A stretch of 64,000 nt of DNA from Apteryx mantelli. Taxonomy: Eukaryota > Chordata > Aves > Apterygiformes > Apterygidae. Numbering within the stretch: the stretch's first letter is position 1; every line of letters starts with the position of its first letter. The translations under genes were made by a program, and so were the position numbers. The stretch is taken from NCBI RefSeq assembly GCF_036417845.1, contig NC_089978.1, positions 141,478,288 to 141,542,287 on the forward strand, read 5' to 3'. Positions 24,598 to 39,547 of the stretch are shown in pieces. The notes below the pieces were generated by a model. The model made no database searches. It was not told where the DNA came from and worked only from the letters and a program-made list of their open reading frames with translations.

Positions 24598-26725
24598 GTT
24601 GGCAAATTTTGTGTTATATATTATACATCAGTAGTGATCTGTGTTGCTTCTAAAATATATCCAGTTCAAGAGGCTGATGCTCTCTGCCTACTTTACGGGT
24701 ACAAATTTACATGCTTCCCCAGCCCCTGCTGTTTGTCTTCTAACATTTTTGGCTTATGTTATGTGCTTCCATTGGAGTGAGTGCTCTATAACACAACTGG
24801 TCATGTCCCAAGGAACTTTAATCTAAACACACAAAGCAGAAGAACAGTAGTCTAAAGGCTATTGACAGTGTCTTTTTCCAGCTGTGCTAGTAGAAGAGGT
24901 TACTGCCTCCAGCTGCTTGTCTCAGCCCCTTTGCCCCTAGTTACTGCCCTGAGTCTGCTGCTGAAGTAGTTTCTCTGAGTGTTTGTACTTCAGGCCAAGT
25001 CAGAGAATTAACTCACAAGTAGCCTGTTTTGTTGTTTGAGCTATCCTGTTTGTCTTTTATTTGAAGCAGACTGGAAATCCCTTGTACAGATTGCTCCGTA
25101 GGCTTTAGGTGATCATTCACTCCCACGACAAACCTTAAATTACATACCTTTTTGACCCATAGAGAAGTCCTAGAAGTAAAATACTCTGTAGATCATTCTC
25201 TGCTTTGTTCTGGATTCTGGCCAACTTGCTGTACTCTAACTGACCAAAAGAAATAGGTCCAGTAGCAATAAAAGTGAAATGGTAGAACATTAGCTTGGCT
25301 CCGCTGAAACTGGTGGAGCTCTGTCAAGTTAGTTCAATGGAGTGTGTGTTTCTGTGGCAGATAACACCAAATAAAGTCAGTTACTGTGATTCTTCTGTCA
25401 TCTTTCCAACCATCGTCCTTGCAGATTCACCCTTTTAATGGCTCTAAGGATCTTGCAGGGAGCCAGAAATGGCTGAAAGCTAATTGTTTTGTTGGGTTTT
25501 TTTTGTGGGTTCTCCCCTCTGCCCCCCCAAGTTAGTTTGTGACTGATTTAACCCCTTGAATCTGCTTACTGTATTAATATATGAGCTGGCACAAGGGCAA
25601 TGGTTGCTCTGTAGTAGCCCTGACTTATGTTGCTCTAAGCTACCATAGAGTGTTATCTCTCAGCCTGCCCTGTTGTGTGTGTGAGGTTCTGAAAAAGTGG
25701 TTCTTCAAGCAGCCAGATGCGTATGACGGGCTCTGCCTCCTATTCATGTTGCTGCCTGTTGAAGGTATATAAACAGGCTTAGTGGTTTACCAGCCAGGCA
25801 TGCTCCAACAAAAGAATTTCCTCTTGTTTCAGAGTCCAATCTTTTGCCCTTGTTTGTGGGCTTTCACAAGCCAGAGAGCTTGTGAGGGTATTCTTGGTGT
25901 TACCTGGATCTTGCAGTGTATGTATGCTCGTTACATCTCACGGCAGTCTGAAAGGAATTGTTGAGACTCAGGAGGAATTTCCTTTCAAGCTTGTTTTTCT
26001 GCTGAGGCAGCAGGAAGTGTATTCATTACATGGGCTTGCCCGCGGGAAGCTAGACTGGAACCATTTCACAAATTCAAGCTAACAGCCTAATAGCAACTTT
26101 TCATTTGTCGCTGTGCGCTTGAATTGGATTGGAATTGGTGTCTAGAGCTAAAAGAGCTCAGTACTCCACTGAAATATCTTGCTTGTGTGTGATCTGACAA
26201 ATTTAGAAGTTGTAGTTCTGTGAGGATGCTTGTCTTTTCTAAAACAGTGGCAGGACACTATACATGTGCGTACAAACACACTTTGTCCAGAACTGCTTAT
26301 ATTTTATAAAGCATTCATTCAAAATGATTACCTGCTGTATAGGATAAGAAAAGCAATTAATTAGCTAGTGAAGAAAAATAGATATGCCTTCTTGGGCTAT
26401 GTCCATGTATCTCATGAATCAAGAAAAAATGGATACATGGTCTTCGTGGAACATTTAGCTATAACCACCAAAACTACTTCCTATCTGAAGAAGGTGGATA
26501 AAAAAAATTACTGAACACAAAGTTTACCTAATTGAATATGCTTATGACATGTAGTCATTACCTGATCTTTCAAAAGAAATTGAAATGAAAATCTAGTGCT
26601 TTTCATACTGGAAACTTGAAAACATTTCTTTGAGATCATGCTTAAATAGGTAAAATGAAAAATCGCTTCCTGCTTTGAGAGTGGATGGCTAGTAATGCCC
26701 GGCTATTATTTATTTTTACCACGTC

Positions 26726-26748
26726 TTTTTTTTTTTTTTTTCCCCCCC
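26726..26748. repeat. T16C7 double homopolymer
   Basis: A T16 run passes directly into C7, a pure polypyrimidine tract. Confidence 0.9.
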
Positions 26749-27865
26749 TCCTTTGTTAACTTAAAAGGTCTCAGTCTCTTCAGTGTTGTCATATGGAACT
26801 CTCATTTTCCATGTTTGTTCATTGCTTGTGTTATCTCTGACCACTGTTTTGGGGGGAGGGTTGGTTAAACCTAGAACTAGATCTAGTATTTCCATTCCAC
26901 TGTAGAAAGTATTTTTCACTTCTTTTTAGTCATATCACTATTTCTTTTCTTGCATACTTTCAATCTTGAAATCGTTTGGTTTTTTTGAGTGCTCTTTACA
27001 GTTGCTTTGGGTTGTTATATGTGATACCTGGATCATCATGTTGGAGTCCTGCCTATATTGGAAAGGTTCTGCTGCGCAGAGTTCCTGTCACTGCATGGCT
27101 GCTTGTCATGATGGCCATGTTGCAAGCATAAACATATGCTCGGCACCAGGCATCCACACTTGAAGAGATAGTTTTGCAGGAGATTGTGTGTAGGGCAGAT
27201 AGGAATCCAGAGCATCCTACCAATGAAATTGCTGTCCCTAGAGCATGTCAACACTAGTCTTGTTCCTGGTGACATTTTGTCAGCTGAGGACTTGTGTCAT
27301 TCAGGGAAGAGACTCCTTTTCAGATCACGTAGAGTGAGTTTTGCTGACTTGCATCAAATTTGCATGTGAATCTGTGCAAACAAGTCAATAGAAGTATCCT
27401 TCTGTTGACACAGCTCTGCCATTCAGTCAGGTGTACTAATTAAAAGTGGTTAATTTCAGATAACTTAGTCCAATATTGTTTCTAGCAACACAGACTTCCA
27501 TTTGTCCTTTTTTTCCTTCTTTACTGCTCTTCTGTTTGTTTTTTTCCCTATCTCATCAGTGGTGGGGAATATTTGTGCGTATAGTTGTGAATATTATATT
27601 TTATTTAGATTCTTTGAGACTTTTTATTATAGGCTACAAAATGGACATTCTAGTAAGTTTACATAAAGTTCCTTTAAACAGTTAAAGACAACAGAGTTGA
27701 CAAGGTCCGAGATATATGGGCAACTTTAATGGTGGATCCAGGTCAGAGGGAGAGGGGTGTCTCTATGTTCTCCTCCACGTTTTGTCTCGCACTCACTTAT
27801 GACTGTCATCAGGGCTTCCAGAGGTTCTGTGTGATTACTTTTAAACCAGTTTTTCTAGTAGAGGC

Positions 27866-27883
27866 TTTTTTTTTTTTTTTTTT
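27866..27883. repeat. T18 homopolymer
   Basis: Eighteen consecutive T in intron 1. Confidence 0.9.
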
Positions 27884-30800
27884 AATATCACCTGTAGCAT
27901 GTTTTACAAACACTTTGTATCTATCCTGGAACAGCTCACTTTAATGAGCAGTTACATATTTCTGTTATCTGCTCAGCCATTGCGTTCTTTAATTCCCTCA
28001 TAAATCTTGGGGGTGTGGTGACATATTGTTAGTTAATCAATTTGTTTTATCTTCTCTTCTTTTGACATGTCAGTCCTGACAGTAGATCATTTTAGTTTAA
28101 CCTGAGTTTATCTTTTGCCAGCATCCTATGTGGGAAAAACTCTTGCAAAGAAATCTTTGTTTGTTTTTTTGTTTTCCAAGCTAGTATTTAATTGCACCCT
28201 TTTTTGTGCACCAGTACAGTCTTTGTATCCGGTATGATTTTTATTATTATTTTGATGTCTGTTTTCTGATCTGATGCTCTTTGCTCTCCTAAAACTTTTT
28301 TTTCCCCTATCTGTAGTGGCTTATTCTGCTTTGTTTCTTTACCCAGGCTTGGATTCACATTTTTCTGGGATATACTCATTTGGCCTGTGTAACCCCGTGA
28401 AAATGTTACCATTTAAGCATAATGACTCTTTTCTTCCATGGCTTCCTGTTCCCTTTCCTTGTGAAGTGGTATGTATACCTTCTGTAGCTTTGAGACTCAG
28501 TTGGGAGTTACTTAAACATACAGCTCTTAATTTCCTCTTTTTGCTCGAATTGAGGATCTTTTGGACTTTTTAAATCCCCATTTCTGAAACTTAAGAGCAT
28601 GGTACTAGTTTTGATAGGATTCTTTCTGTGAGCATGGTGAACTCAGTTGTATTATGGCTGTTATCATTTAGCTGTGAGCTGTAATGTGAAAGGTGAACTG
28701 ATGTTCTGACATAGTACTAAGATCACTGTAGGGAGGAGCAGGGGGAAAGCTTGGTTTCTTATTTTGTGTGTTTTCCAGGTAGAAATAAACAAAAAACAAG
28801 GAACTGAAAAATATCCTTTGGCCTATTCTGTCATGGTTAAGACTAAATTTCAGTTTAGGTTCTCCTTTGTGAAATTTAAGTTCCGCTTACAGTTTGGTGT
28901 GGTATTCCTCTTGCTTCCTTCTCTAAACTTAGCTGACTGGATGCCTTTTCCACAGTAACGGTGCAATTCCTGTTTAGTTTGTAGGAATTGCAAGAGACTG
29001 ATATCTTTTTATTAGATTAAAGATACTAGATTCTTAGTGATTTCTTCCTCCTTTCTGCTATTCTTCCCCTCCTTCCCACTGGCATATGCATGCTTTTTGG
29101 AGTTTGTTTTTTATTTTTCCCTAAGAAAAGACTTTTCCTCATTATTCTTCATGGTCACTTATGGTTTCTTATATACAGAGCTTTTCAGCAGATCTCAAAC
29201 AGTTTGCAATGCCAATGCCATTTTACTAACTAAAGGAGAAAAGAAAATTGGGCTGGTGGTGTGGTAATAGAGAGCTCTCCACTCCTATACCAGCTGTCTT
29301 TCCTTCATTTGAGGAGCATAAGTCTCTGAATTCCTTCCTGATAGGTTTCTATTTTGAAAATATACTCCATCTAGAAACACATGGTGTGTCTGCAAGCATA
29401 AAATTGGTTAGTATGAAACATTAAGCACAGAGAACTTGTCATCAAAATTCCTGTTTCTTCATTTCTGTTTAGGTCACTAGTGTGCAATGGAATGATTAAG
29501 AAGTAGTACTCTGGAAGCAGAGAAGGTATGAGGGATAGCATCTTTCTTCTGCAAAAATCAGTGCTGTCTTGAGGCCTGATTACTCAAAAAACAGTTGTAA
29601 TGAAAATATACTGAAGTCCTAGACTTTAGCTTGGTTGTATCAAATACTTGGTAGACTCCAAAGTGGTAAATAACCCAGTTATTTTCTTTATGGGGTACTA
29701 ATCTTGTTTGCTTTGGCACCTAAAACTGAAATCGCAGCTTATTTTTACTTAATACACATTTTCTATTGCAGTATCCTTTCTATGCAGTGGGACAGTTATT
29801 TATTACAGAATCTAGCAAGCCAGTCACAGACCAAGGGTTCTGCTGTGCTTAGTGGTCCCAGAGGTGGAGAGCAGTGGTGTTCACGTAGGCAATGCTGGTC
29901 AATACAATAAGCTTCCATCTCAGTACTGATACCAAGGTCCTCATAAGCATCGTGGCAAAGTAGTTTGTTTTTGAGGCAATATTGTGAAGGCGTGTGAGAT
30001 AAGCTTTATGAGATAACATGAGAGGTTGCGTAAGTAGAAAATACAGATGTGTTCACTTTAATGCATCAAATAGGTAATGGGAGGCTGGCAGCATTAGCTA
30101 ACTGAAGGTGGGAATCAAACTCTGAAAACTGAGTAAGAGATGACAAGAATAAGAGAGAGGTCTTGGAAGTCTAGTTTTAAGTTGGACTTGATAGAAAGGA
30201 GGGAGGAGAGGAAGATGTGCAGGGAGAAGAGAGCCTGGTTAAAGGAACAAGGCTTGGAAAATTACATTTGCTGCACTGTTCTGAGTAGAACAGAATTGTC
30301 TAGGCCAAGGGAAATGTTGCTGTACTACTAGCGAAGGGAGAACATGTGTCTAGTCTCGGTAAGCGTTTTTCATCCATCTATGTTGTTCAAACTATCTTAA
30401 TACTAAGCAGAAAAATGGGCAGGATGCAGCTCTAGCTTTGATATAGAGGTCTAGGGGAAAATCCATCATGAAGATCAGGTAAGTTGGTGATATTTCTCCC
30501 AGTGAATGAGAAGGGAGAATGCAACGAGGAGAGTCTCTCAGCTGTAGCAGATTTTTGAGTTCCATCAGGAGGTATTAGAAATGATTTAAACATGAAGTGA
30601 CCTGATTCTTAGGTGGACCCATTAGCTAGTGACACATTTTTCTAGACTGGCAAGTTTTTAATCATGTTTTGGGTTTTTTGTTTTTTTTTTCCTGTCACCA
30701 TTTTTATTGCAATGCAGTGGTAGTTAAAATCCAGAAGAAAGTGTAGTAACATGGTAAGTTGTCTGTCTTTTCAGTCACTTCTGTTAACAGCAAGTATTTA

Positions 30801-33800
30801 TTTTTAATGATAACTGCCAACAATTGGCATGCGGAAGCTGGCATATTGAAAGGAAGTCTTAAAAGAGCCTTTCAGCTGTAACTTCTGGTGTTAATTACTG
30901 TCTTTCCACTATTTCCCTTCAGCCTGTATTTCAAGCAGTGACTGCTTCCTTAACGTGATTAGATTTGGTATGGAGGTTGTAACAGATCTAAATTTTGAGA
31001 CAGCTATCAGATCAGGTGAGGTGTCAACCTGATGAGGTTACTCATGGTGGCTACTGACAGTCCCCAAAAGATAATTAATATAAACTGGTTTCTGCTTTAT
31101 CAGACCACATCCCTTTGACTCCTGTTGTTAGTGTGTTCTCATTGAACTTACTGAAATAGTACACATTTGTGTATTAAACTGAGATTTACTCTGAGTGTTT
31201 TTTAGAAAAGTCAGAGCTACAAGTTGACAAGTTTTGCGATTGAATTTTCAGAGACATCACTGTATTTTTAAAAGCCCATCAGTTACTAATATGTAATGGT
31301 GGGTTTTAACTGAGCTTTTTTTATAGGATCCCACAAATTCATTCATCTCTTGGTGTAGCCATCAGCCTCAAAAGGTTTAGCTACATGTATAATTTTATAA
31401 TAGATTCAAAAATTTAAAACTAAACACCGTTGATTATGATAATACAAATAAGGTAACATAATTACCAGCTCCTGCCTTCCAGGAGCCTTAATCACTTATT
31501 CTGTATGACTTAGTTGAAACCTGCAAAGCATAAAATGTGGCCCAGAGTTAATCTTCTCCTTTATAATTATTCAACTTTAAAGTTTTCTTAATTGTTGGGA
31601 GACAATCAGAAGATGCCTATCTAAGTAAATGTGATGGAAGTGTTACCCCCAGGCTCCTTGCACATTGGCTGCTCCATTTGTAAAGTTGTGAATGCTTCTA
31701 CCATAGTGCATACTGCACACCATTCCTGCTTGGGTCACCAATAGTTTAGACATGGTTTTTGCAAGTTTGTGTCTGAAGCTATTGGTTAGTGTAATTGCTG
31801 GGTTCAGACATGGAACTTGTTCTTTAGAGGAACTTTTTCGTGGGCGCACCTGAATGCATTTAAATTTCTGAAAAGACCAAGGGTTGGTTAGAGTACATCA
31901 GAAATTGCCTTTAGCCTTGGTGAATAGGTAAGCAATCAGTGGCAGGTTCTGGGAGGTTTGACCATGTCAGCAAAATAAGTCATCCATAGTTGGAGATTTT
32001 TAGTTAGTCTAGTCCTTTGTGTTCATTTACCTTGAAAAGAAATGTTTTACATTAGTAAACTATTTACTTGAAGTCAGTTGTTCACTGACTTCAAGAATTT
32101 TGACTGAAAGAATTTTGGATATGACTGTGGTTTTGTCAAAAGATAACTTTGCTAGAAGATGTTTACCTAGACTGTTCAGTAGCCTGTCTGTGAGCTGCTC
32201 CTTTAAGTCTTGGGAATTATACAAAGTAGTAGGTACAAAATGCAGTGAAGGAGTGTGCCATGTATTGCATGCCTCTATCTTTTTTTGAAGGTGACAGCAT
32301 GATCATTTTCTCGGATGTTCCTCTTGGAGCTTACGAGCTTTGTCTGTTCGCTCTTCCCAGAAGAAATACCTCAGATGTCTTTAAGTAGCTAATGCGGAAC
32401 AGGGTTGTGCTTTTTTGTGGTTATAAGCTCTGGTTCTGGTAGTAAAGGTATTGCCTATGTGTAGGTAGAAACAGAAGCTGTTGTCCCTGAGTAGATTCAT
32501 ACCACTTACATTGCTATCTGGAGTTGTGCTGTTTCTGTTGGGAGTCCTTTTTACATGTAAGAGTGGCTAAAGTACAGCAAGAGAAATTACGGTGCCTGCT
32601 GTTTTCCTAGTTCCCCTCTACCCAAAGCAGAGAAACCGTGGCTCTGAAGTTGTCGCTAAACTGATTCCTTAAGAATACTTTCATTAATTGCATTGTCTGT
32701 ATAGAATAGTTTAACAAGTTTAGCAAAGCCTGGAGAGTACTTCCTACTGTTAGGTTTAAAATTTTCTGTTAATTAAAATGTTCTTCAGATTTGGCATAGT
32801 CTGCTGCAAACTTCTGAAGTACATATAGCAATGATCTGGCAAGCAACTCAGCACTAGTAAGAGAATATTTGGATGAAGGACTCATAGCCAAGCTCTTACC
32901 TTTGCATAAGACTTTCTTTAATGGGAATGCAAAGCAGATGGGATCTTGGTTAAATAATTACTCGCTGATTGAATGAGTACTGCCCCAAGGAACAGAAGAT
33001 GGTTATGTAACTAACATCTGTATTGTACTGCACAAGAACAAGGAAGCTGGACTGAAATTGCATGAGCAGTCTTCACTCTGGTGCTTTCTAATTTCAGTGT
33101 ATATGACTCTATAGACGTTTGTTGGAAGGCGTTCTTAAAACATACCTTGATTTTTTGACCTTAAACACACGAAAAACTACTGCAGTCTGGCAGGAGGGAC
33201 GAGGGTGCTCTTTCAGCTGTGCCACAGGGGTTTGTGGATCTGGAGGCTCACACAACAAAAGTCTGCTATTTGTACCAGTGGAGCAATAATTCTCTGTTTT
33301 CCCTTTTCAAGCAGTACTGTTTAAAGCCAGAGGTACATAAACCTCTGGCACAGTTGTAGGTTTTGTGGATTAAAATCTAGTGGTCACATTCAAGGTTTTG
33401 GGCACTGGTGTATTTCTCCTTCTCTCTTTCAGTTACTCTAGCATATTTATGATTGCTCTTATGCAGAACCTTTCCAACCACTGCTGTCCGCAACAACTTC
33501 ATTATGCTGGTGGTAAGCTTATTCTCAACTCCTTATGCTGTCCGTGTGTCTGAGCAGGAGTAATAATGCAAGCTTAAGAGATCATCTGCTTTGTCTGGTG
33601 TTTGGTGCTGTGGTTGCACACTACAGCAATTGCAGAAAAAATCACTCTGAAAGTGATGGTGAGGAGGCAGCGGTGCAGCTTGAGAAGTTGAGCCTCGTCA
33701 TCTACCCTGCACTGTGGAGTGCTGTGGAGAGAGAATTTAGCCCAGGTTTGGAAAGCTCTGTAGTCATGCTACAGGGTGAGCCTGCACAAATAAACCTTCC

Positions 33801-35340
33801 TTATTATCAAAGGCTAGTTTGAGCACAAAGTTGTTGGTTTGGTTCAGAGCTAGCTTACGAGTCTTGGATTTGGGCATCTCTCCACTGCGCAACACACAAC
33901 CTGTCCCTGCACTGAAGGATGCTCAATGCACGTGAAATCTTGGGAGAATTTAGCTGTCAAACACTTTATTTAAAAAACAAAAACAAAACAAAACCCTGAA
34001 GTTGCTTGCTTTTTGACTAAAATTTATGCATGTGGCCATAGGCATAGCAAAAGGCATACCTTTAGATTTGGCAGGGAGACCACCTGGCATGAAAGCCAGT
34101 TCTTAAGAAGTTCTTGTGTGGTTATGGATTATTTAAGTGTGGGCCTAGGCACTTGCTGCTCTAGCTTGAGCCTCCTGTTGTGGCTGCAGGGGAAAAAGCC
34201 TGAAGGCGGGATGCGAGGAGTGTTTCTCCTTCATTGCTTTGCTGGGGAAAGCAAGTAATGACCTCTGGTTCTGTGGCTGTTTAATGCTTTTCCTGCATGC
34301 TTTGACCCATGCTATAATCCTATCACAGAAGGGCAATTTCAGTCAGGGATGAATTCTTTCTGGAAAAGATTTCTCACCTAAGTCTGCGTAACTGAAATGC
34401 TTCTGGCATTTATTGGTAGGAGCAGACTTCTCTCGGTTGTCATTTTGCCATTACTCCTCTTAGTCTGTGGTTCAAATCACCAGTCAATTTTTTTCATATT
34501 AGCCAAAATTCCCAGTGGAGAAGCCAAGTTGTATATACCACTATAGGTGGAAAACTATTTAGCAAACATTTAATCACAATTCAAATAGAAATTAAAAAAA
34601 AAACAAAACCACAAAACAAGTAACAAACATTAAGTATATCTATCACTGTCATAACTATATAAAGGCAAATGTCTCTAATCTCACTTGCCATCTTTGTCAC
34701 AGATATTTTAAAATCAAATCATGAGACTGAAGGAAAAAAATGTTTTTTAGCTTAGAACTACTAAGTTGTTACCTTTTCTTAGCTTTGTGGTTCTATAATT
34801 TCAAAAGTAATGCAATACATTTTAGTTGTATCTGGAAATAATCAGTGTTTCAGTAATTCTGAAAATATTATTAGGAAAACTTTCATTTTTGTATGAGTTT
34901 TATTTTTTAATAGAAAATGCAAACTATTTTTTTCAGACAGTGGTCCTAAGAAAGGATTGCAAGAGGATGGGTGTATGATTTTTGGAGGAGAGGAGGGTTT
35001 GTGTTTGTTTTTTTTTTCTGATTAATCTGGGGAAGATAGGCAAAGTTTTAGGAACACAAACCCTATCTGAAGCTTGAAACAAAAGCAGTGAATAAAAAAG
35101 TTAAGTCTAGATCATATTTGAGTTAATAAAAATGGACAATTTAATAATTCAGAGAAAAGTTGGTTTGGCAAGGGAAGCGCGAGAAGATAGTTAGACCCTG
35201 TACAGTAGAGAGGCAGGTAACAATTATCAAATAGCAAAAGATAAGTAGGAGCCAAGGTGTGGGGGAAAATGTATCATAAATCTAGTAACTCTGTGAATAA
35301 TCCATGACTCTTTCTTGGTTTTAATTCCAAGGGTGGGTGG

Positions 35341-35361
35341 TTTTTTTTTGGGGGGGGGGGG
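35341..35361. repeat. T9G12 double homopolymer
   Basis: Nine T are followed immediately by twelve G, then a purine-rich stretch. Confidence 0.9.
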
Positions 35362-35524
35362 AAGGGGAGTGGGTTTGAATGACAGTGTTCGTTCATTGAA
35401 GATATCTTGAAGGTTTCTTTTTGTCTTTTATCACACGTTTTTAGTGGTATGGCTTCAGCAAGATAGTTTCCATGAGGAATTTAATGCACTGGGTCATTCA
35501 TGACATGCTTTGGGTTGTGCATTA

Positions 35525-35543
35525 GACACACACACACACACAC
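35525..35543. repeat. (AC)9 microsatellite
   Basis: A short perfect AC dinucleotide run. Confidence 0.9.
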
Positions 35544-36019
35544 CCTGCCTTGTGGAAAGAGGGACAGACTGTGGGGATGTTTTGGAAGTTTTGGCATTTG
35601 TTTCTGTCACAATTTGGTTCTATTTGGTGTTTATGTGTTTGAAGAAGGGCTTGTGTGTTGTGGAGTTTGTTTCCATCCCTTCTCTTACCCCTCCATATTA
35701 ACTGGTCTCATAAAAGATGATACCTCTCTTGGCAAGCTTTACCTTTCCTGTATCCCTGGACAGTCTCAGGTAAAACAGTAATAGTGGGGTATTAGTACTG
35801 TAGTAATAGATGGATGCAGCTCTTGTGAATGTGAAGTCTGTACCTCTTCTTTTGTAGGATAATTAGAATTTAATGTAGTGCTGGAAATTACCATGATAAA
35901 GTGTGCTTTTTCCTGATAGGAGGCGGCTTTTCTAACCATGCTAAGAAAGTTTGTGCTATAGCATTGTTTCATAAAAGAATGTATACTATAGGTTTGAACA
36001 TACTGACAAAATGGTGATT

Positions 36020-36042
36020 AAAAAAAATTTTTTTTTTTTTTT
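36020..36042. repeat. A8T15 palindromic homopolymer pair
   Basis: An A run is directly followed by a T run. It is self-complementary over eight base pairs and so could extrude as a hairpin. Confidence 0.85.
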
Positions 36043-37248
36043 AACTATCTGCACTAGTCAGGAAATGCAGCCACATGAACAAGAGTCATGGTGTAGGCCC
36101 AAGAGAAAAACTTAAGCAACTTATAAGTGGTTGCATTTCTTTTGCTTCTACTTCATCTGAGTGTTTTGTGGGGGAGAGTTTCTATTACGGTTGCTGCAGT
36201 GGGAAACTAACAGATTAACTGCAGTTAAGACACACATATTGTTAGTTATAGATATTTAACGATGGGTACAGAGTTAAACTGTGAGAATTAGGCTTGTTAG
36301 TAACTGGCTTGCAGATGGTCATTTTCACAAACAGTCATCTGATTTATTTAATTGTTTTTACTTACAGTTGTATTTAAGATGGCTTTCCCCTTCTCCCACC
36401 TGAGGATTTTTTTTGTGGCCTGAAGTTAGAGAGCAGCCACATAAAAGGTTGATTTGGTCCATCCAAGAGGATGGGGGCGGGGTGGGAACAATGGAGGAGA
36501 GGTAGATGGCATCTCAGAGTGGGTCTCCAGTTGCCACAGATCTGCCCACCTGCTAAGTGTGCCCACTTGGCTGTGCCACCTGCCGAGGCATCCTACTGTC
36601 TTCTGAGGGAGTGGGGTGGAAGGGACTAAGAACTGCTTTTAAAACCTCCTCTTTGTCTTTTTCAGTTTAATTTTGCCACTCAGGCAAAACTAGCAACGAT
36701 GCTGGTTCAAACAGCTGCTTGACTTGAGTCTAGTTAAAGATGCTTGCAAAAGCTTACTGCTGGATCCAAGGCTCATTTGAAGTTTTGTAGCTGGCCAAAA
36801 TTATTGTCTCAATATCTTTGTGCCCTATAAGCTGTCGTCTTTGCTAATGTGCTTAAAAAACCCGTTGCAAGTTCTGTGTCAGAAATAATGAAGTCTGTAA
36901 AGAAATCTTTCCTTAACATCCAAAGTTACATAGTCAGATTAGCTTCTGTATGTGAGTGTGCTTGTTTTTTGGGATGAGGTTGCATAAGAAGCATTTTCAT
37001 ATAAAGTTCCAGTTCAGTGAGATGCTTTGCACCCTCAAAAGTTAACTGAGGTTGGGTAGAATACAAGGACATTTAGGATTTCTTTAGATCAGGTTATTGG
37101 GGAAAGATGGGGTGAAATAGTTCAAAGCACACATTTCCTAGACCTTGTAACAAGCAGTTGCTTTGGATGTTGTCTGAAGAAGCTGAGGCCTAAAAAGATA
37201 ACCTGAATAACAACACATGTTCTTAAACTTTCAGTCAGTAAAGTAATT

Positions 37249-37269
37249 AAAAAAAAAAAAAAAAAAAAA
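37249..37269. repeat. A21 homopolymer
   Basis: Twenty-one consecutive A in intron 1. The minus-strand open frames that run through it are artefacts of the T run. Confidence 0.9.
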
Positions 37270-39521
37270 GGAGTATTTGACAGGAAGCCAGTGCAAATCC
37301 CTTGAAACTGGAGTGGCATGCCTGAGTCAGTACAGTATGAGGTAAGAATCTGGCAGAAGACTTGTGCACAAAGGAAGGCTCAAAGAGTCTCTCAGGAAGC
37401 CTGTGCACTGCTAAATGTGGCATGTTTGAACACGAGACTGACATCATAGTGAGTTCATAGGAGTGAAAGAACAAAGCATCAGCCACAAAGTAGACTGACC
37501 TAATTTCTAAGTCACTTCTAAAAACTTAATAGCACAGTATGTTGCTTGTGCAAGCTGTTTATTTCCATCCCAGCCTTACTACTTAATTTAAACTGCGAGT
37601 TAACCCTCTAAAATGTCTTGGGAGCTGTTCAGGAAGGTGTGCGTTTTGGGGGGGGAGAAGCAAGGGAGGGCTACAGACTTCCTTCCTTGGCTCTTTTCCT
37701 CTCTGGCCTCCATCTTCAAATAAAGGAAGCGATTAAAGACCACCCATCATATACCTTTATCCTTCAGAATCAGTTTCCTGGAGGTAAAAACTCAGGATTG
37801 CATACCAGAACCTAATTCATTTGTATGTGCTTCTCACATATATGGCTCTTAATATAACTGGAAGTCTCTCTGGAAGTATCAGAACACTTGCCAGCAGTTT
37901 CAATAGGAATTTATTTATAATAAATTTATAATAAAGCTAATTGGGAATTACTTACAGAAGTATCTATGATTGTTGACAACCAGTGTTTCTTCCATTGCTG
38001 AATACCTAAGAAATAGAGGGATCTTGGAGTTTGGAGCTGATGTATTTCTTCCCAAGTATTTATTACTTGATTCTACTTCCACTAAGTTTTTGTTTTGATA
38101 CGTTTCTTCAGTTATTGCAGAAGTATATTGAACTTTCCTAACTTGGGATTACTTTGTCAGAAATCAGTGCTTTTCCAATCATTATTTAAAGGACTATGTA
38201 AAAGAGCATTTAATCAAATGGAGAAGTATGAAATCTTGTTTATGGATGTATATGGAACTGCACACTTCAAATAGTATAATACAAATGAACTTAGGCAAAT
38301 AGTTTTTGTTACTCTCTCCTTTTCAAAATCCTATAGAAGCCCAACAAGGTTGCTGCAAAACTTTTCTTGATGACCCTGGCCTGTGACTAGGGCTCATCAA
38401 ATAATAACAGTAGAATCTACTCCCCCTTTTTGGTATTGAAAGTTCTTGCGATTGAAGTGTTTTAACATCCTGATCCCTTTAAACTCTTTCAAACTGAATG
38501 TAATGGTGGTCATGTTTTGTCAGTTGTTTTTAAGGGGGATTAGTATATTTTGTGCTTATGTCACTCTTCCTCTACTTAAATGGTAATGTTTATAATGATG
38601 TAAGAGGCACAGCTGGGAAACATAAGTTACCCTCTGCTCTTTCCTTCTGTTGTAAAGATATATATGGCTTCTCTTTTCAGTCATGTAGTTACCATGCTAG
38701 AAATGTGGCTTTGGCACTGCTGCTGATCTTGTATAACATGGTTCAAATTCAAAGAAATAGTTAGCATCCTTTGGGAAAGACATACCAGAACACAGTATGT
38801 GGAGTATAGCTCAGTGAGCTACCATGACTTGAGTTGTTATTGCTGAACTGAATCCGTGTTTGTACTGTCTTGTCAATTAAATGAAAATTTGAAAGCATCT
38901 GTAATAAGAAGCAGGCCGTGAGAATGACCTTTGTGGGTAGAAATTACATATGAAAATGTGTTCTGAGTGTCTGAATTATCTTATCAGAAGTGTGTATGTC
39001 ATGGCGAGAGGTTTGTGTCCTTGTCTTCTGGACTGGCTTCTGGATCACATACTTTCCTGTGTCAGCTTTTCTCTTGGCTAAGACTTGTCTGCAATTCAGC
39101 AGTTACTCCATGCCATAGTCATCACCCCTTCGTTCTTCATGTGTCTCAGAATGGGGTACCTCTTTAACAGGATTACTGTGAATGCCTAGTTTCAGGGAAC
39201 ACCTGACAACTTGAACTATTCCAGCACATTAATTGGGAACCATTGCTGTAGACTCTGCATTTGCCTCTCTCTCCTCCCCCGATAGTCAGGCTATGCTATC
39301 TCTGTGGATTCAGCGTTTTCTACCATATACTGCCATTAACTTGTTGTGTAAATGTCATTTAAGGGGAAACACAATTAAACTTAACTACTTTGCTGAGTAG
39401 GAATGATCTTACATTTGTGTTTAGGTGTTTTATTGGGCCCAGCATCCTTTCTGATGACTTCCCTTTGGAAGCCTGTAGTGGGTAATTGCTATGGCAGGTC
39501 TTTTAAGATGCTCCTATATGC

Positions 39522-39547
39522 TTTTATCACTATGTATAGTGATAAAA
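39522..39547. repeat. Perfect inverted repeat, 11-bp arms, 4-nt loop
   Basis: TTTTATCACTA (39,522-39,532) pairs with TAGTGATAAAA (39,537-39,547) around a TGTA loop. It is AT-rich and has no following T run that would suggest a pol III signal. Confidence 0.9.

Noticed and set aside
33535-33822. 95-codon plus-strand ORF in intron 1
   Set aside because: No recognised family and not matching any DUSP16 exon. Treated as chance.
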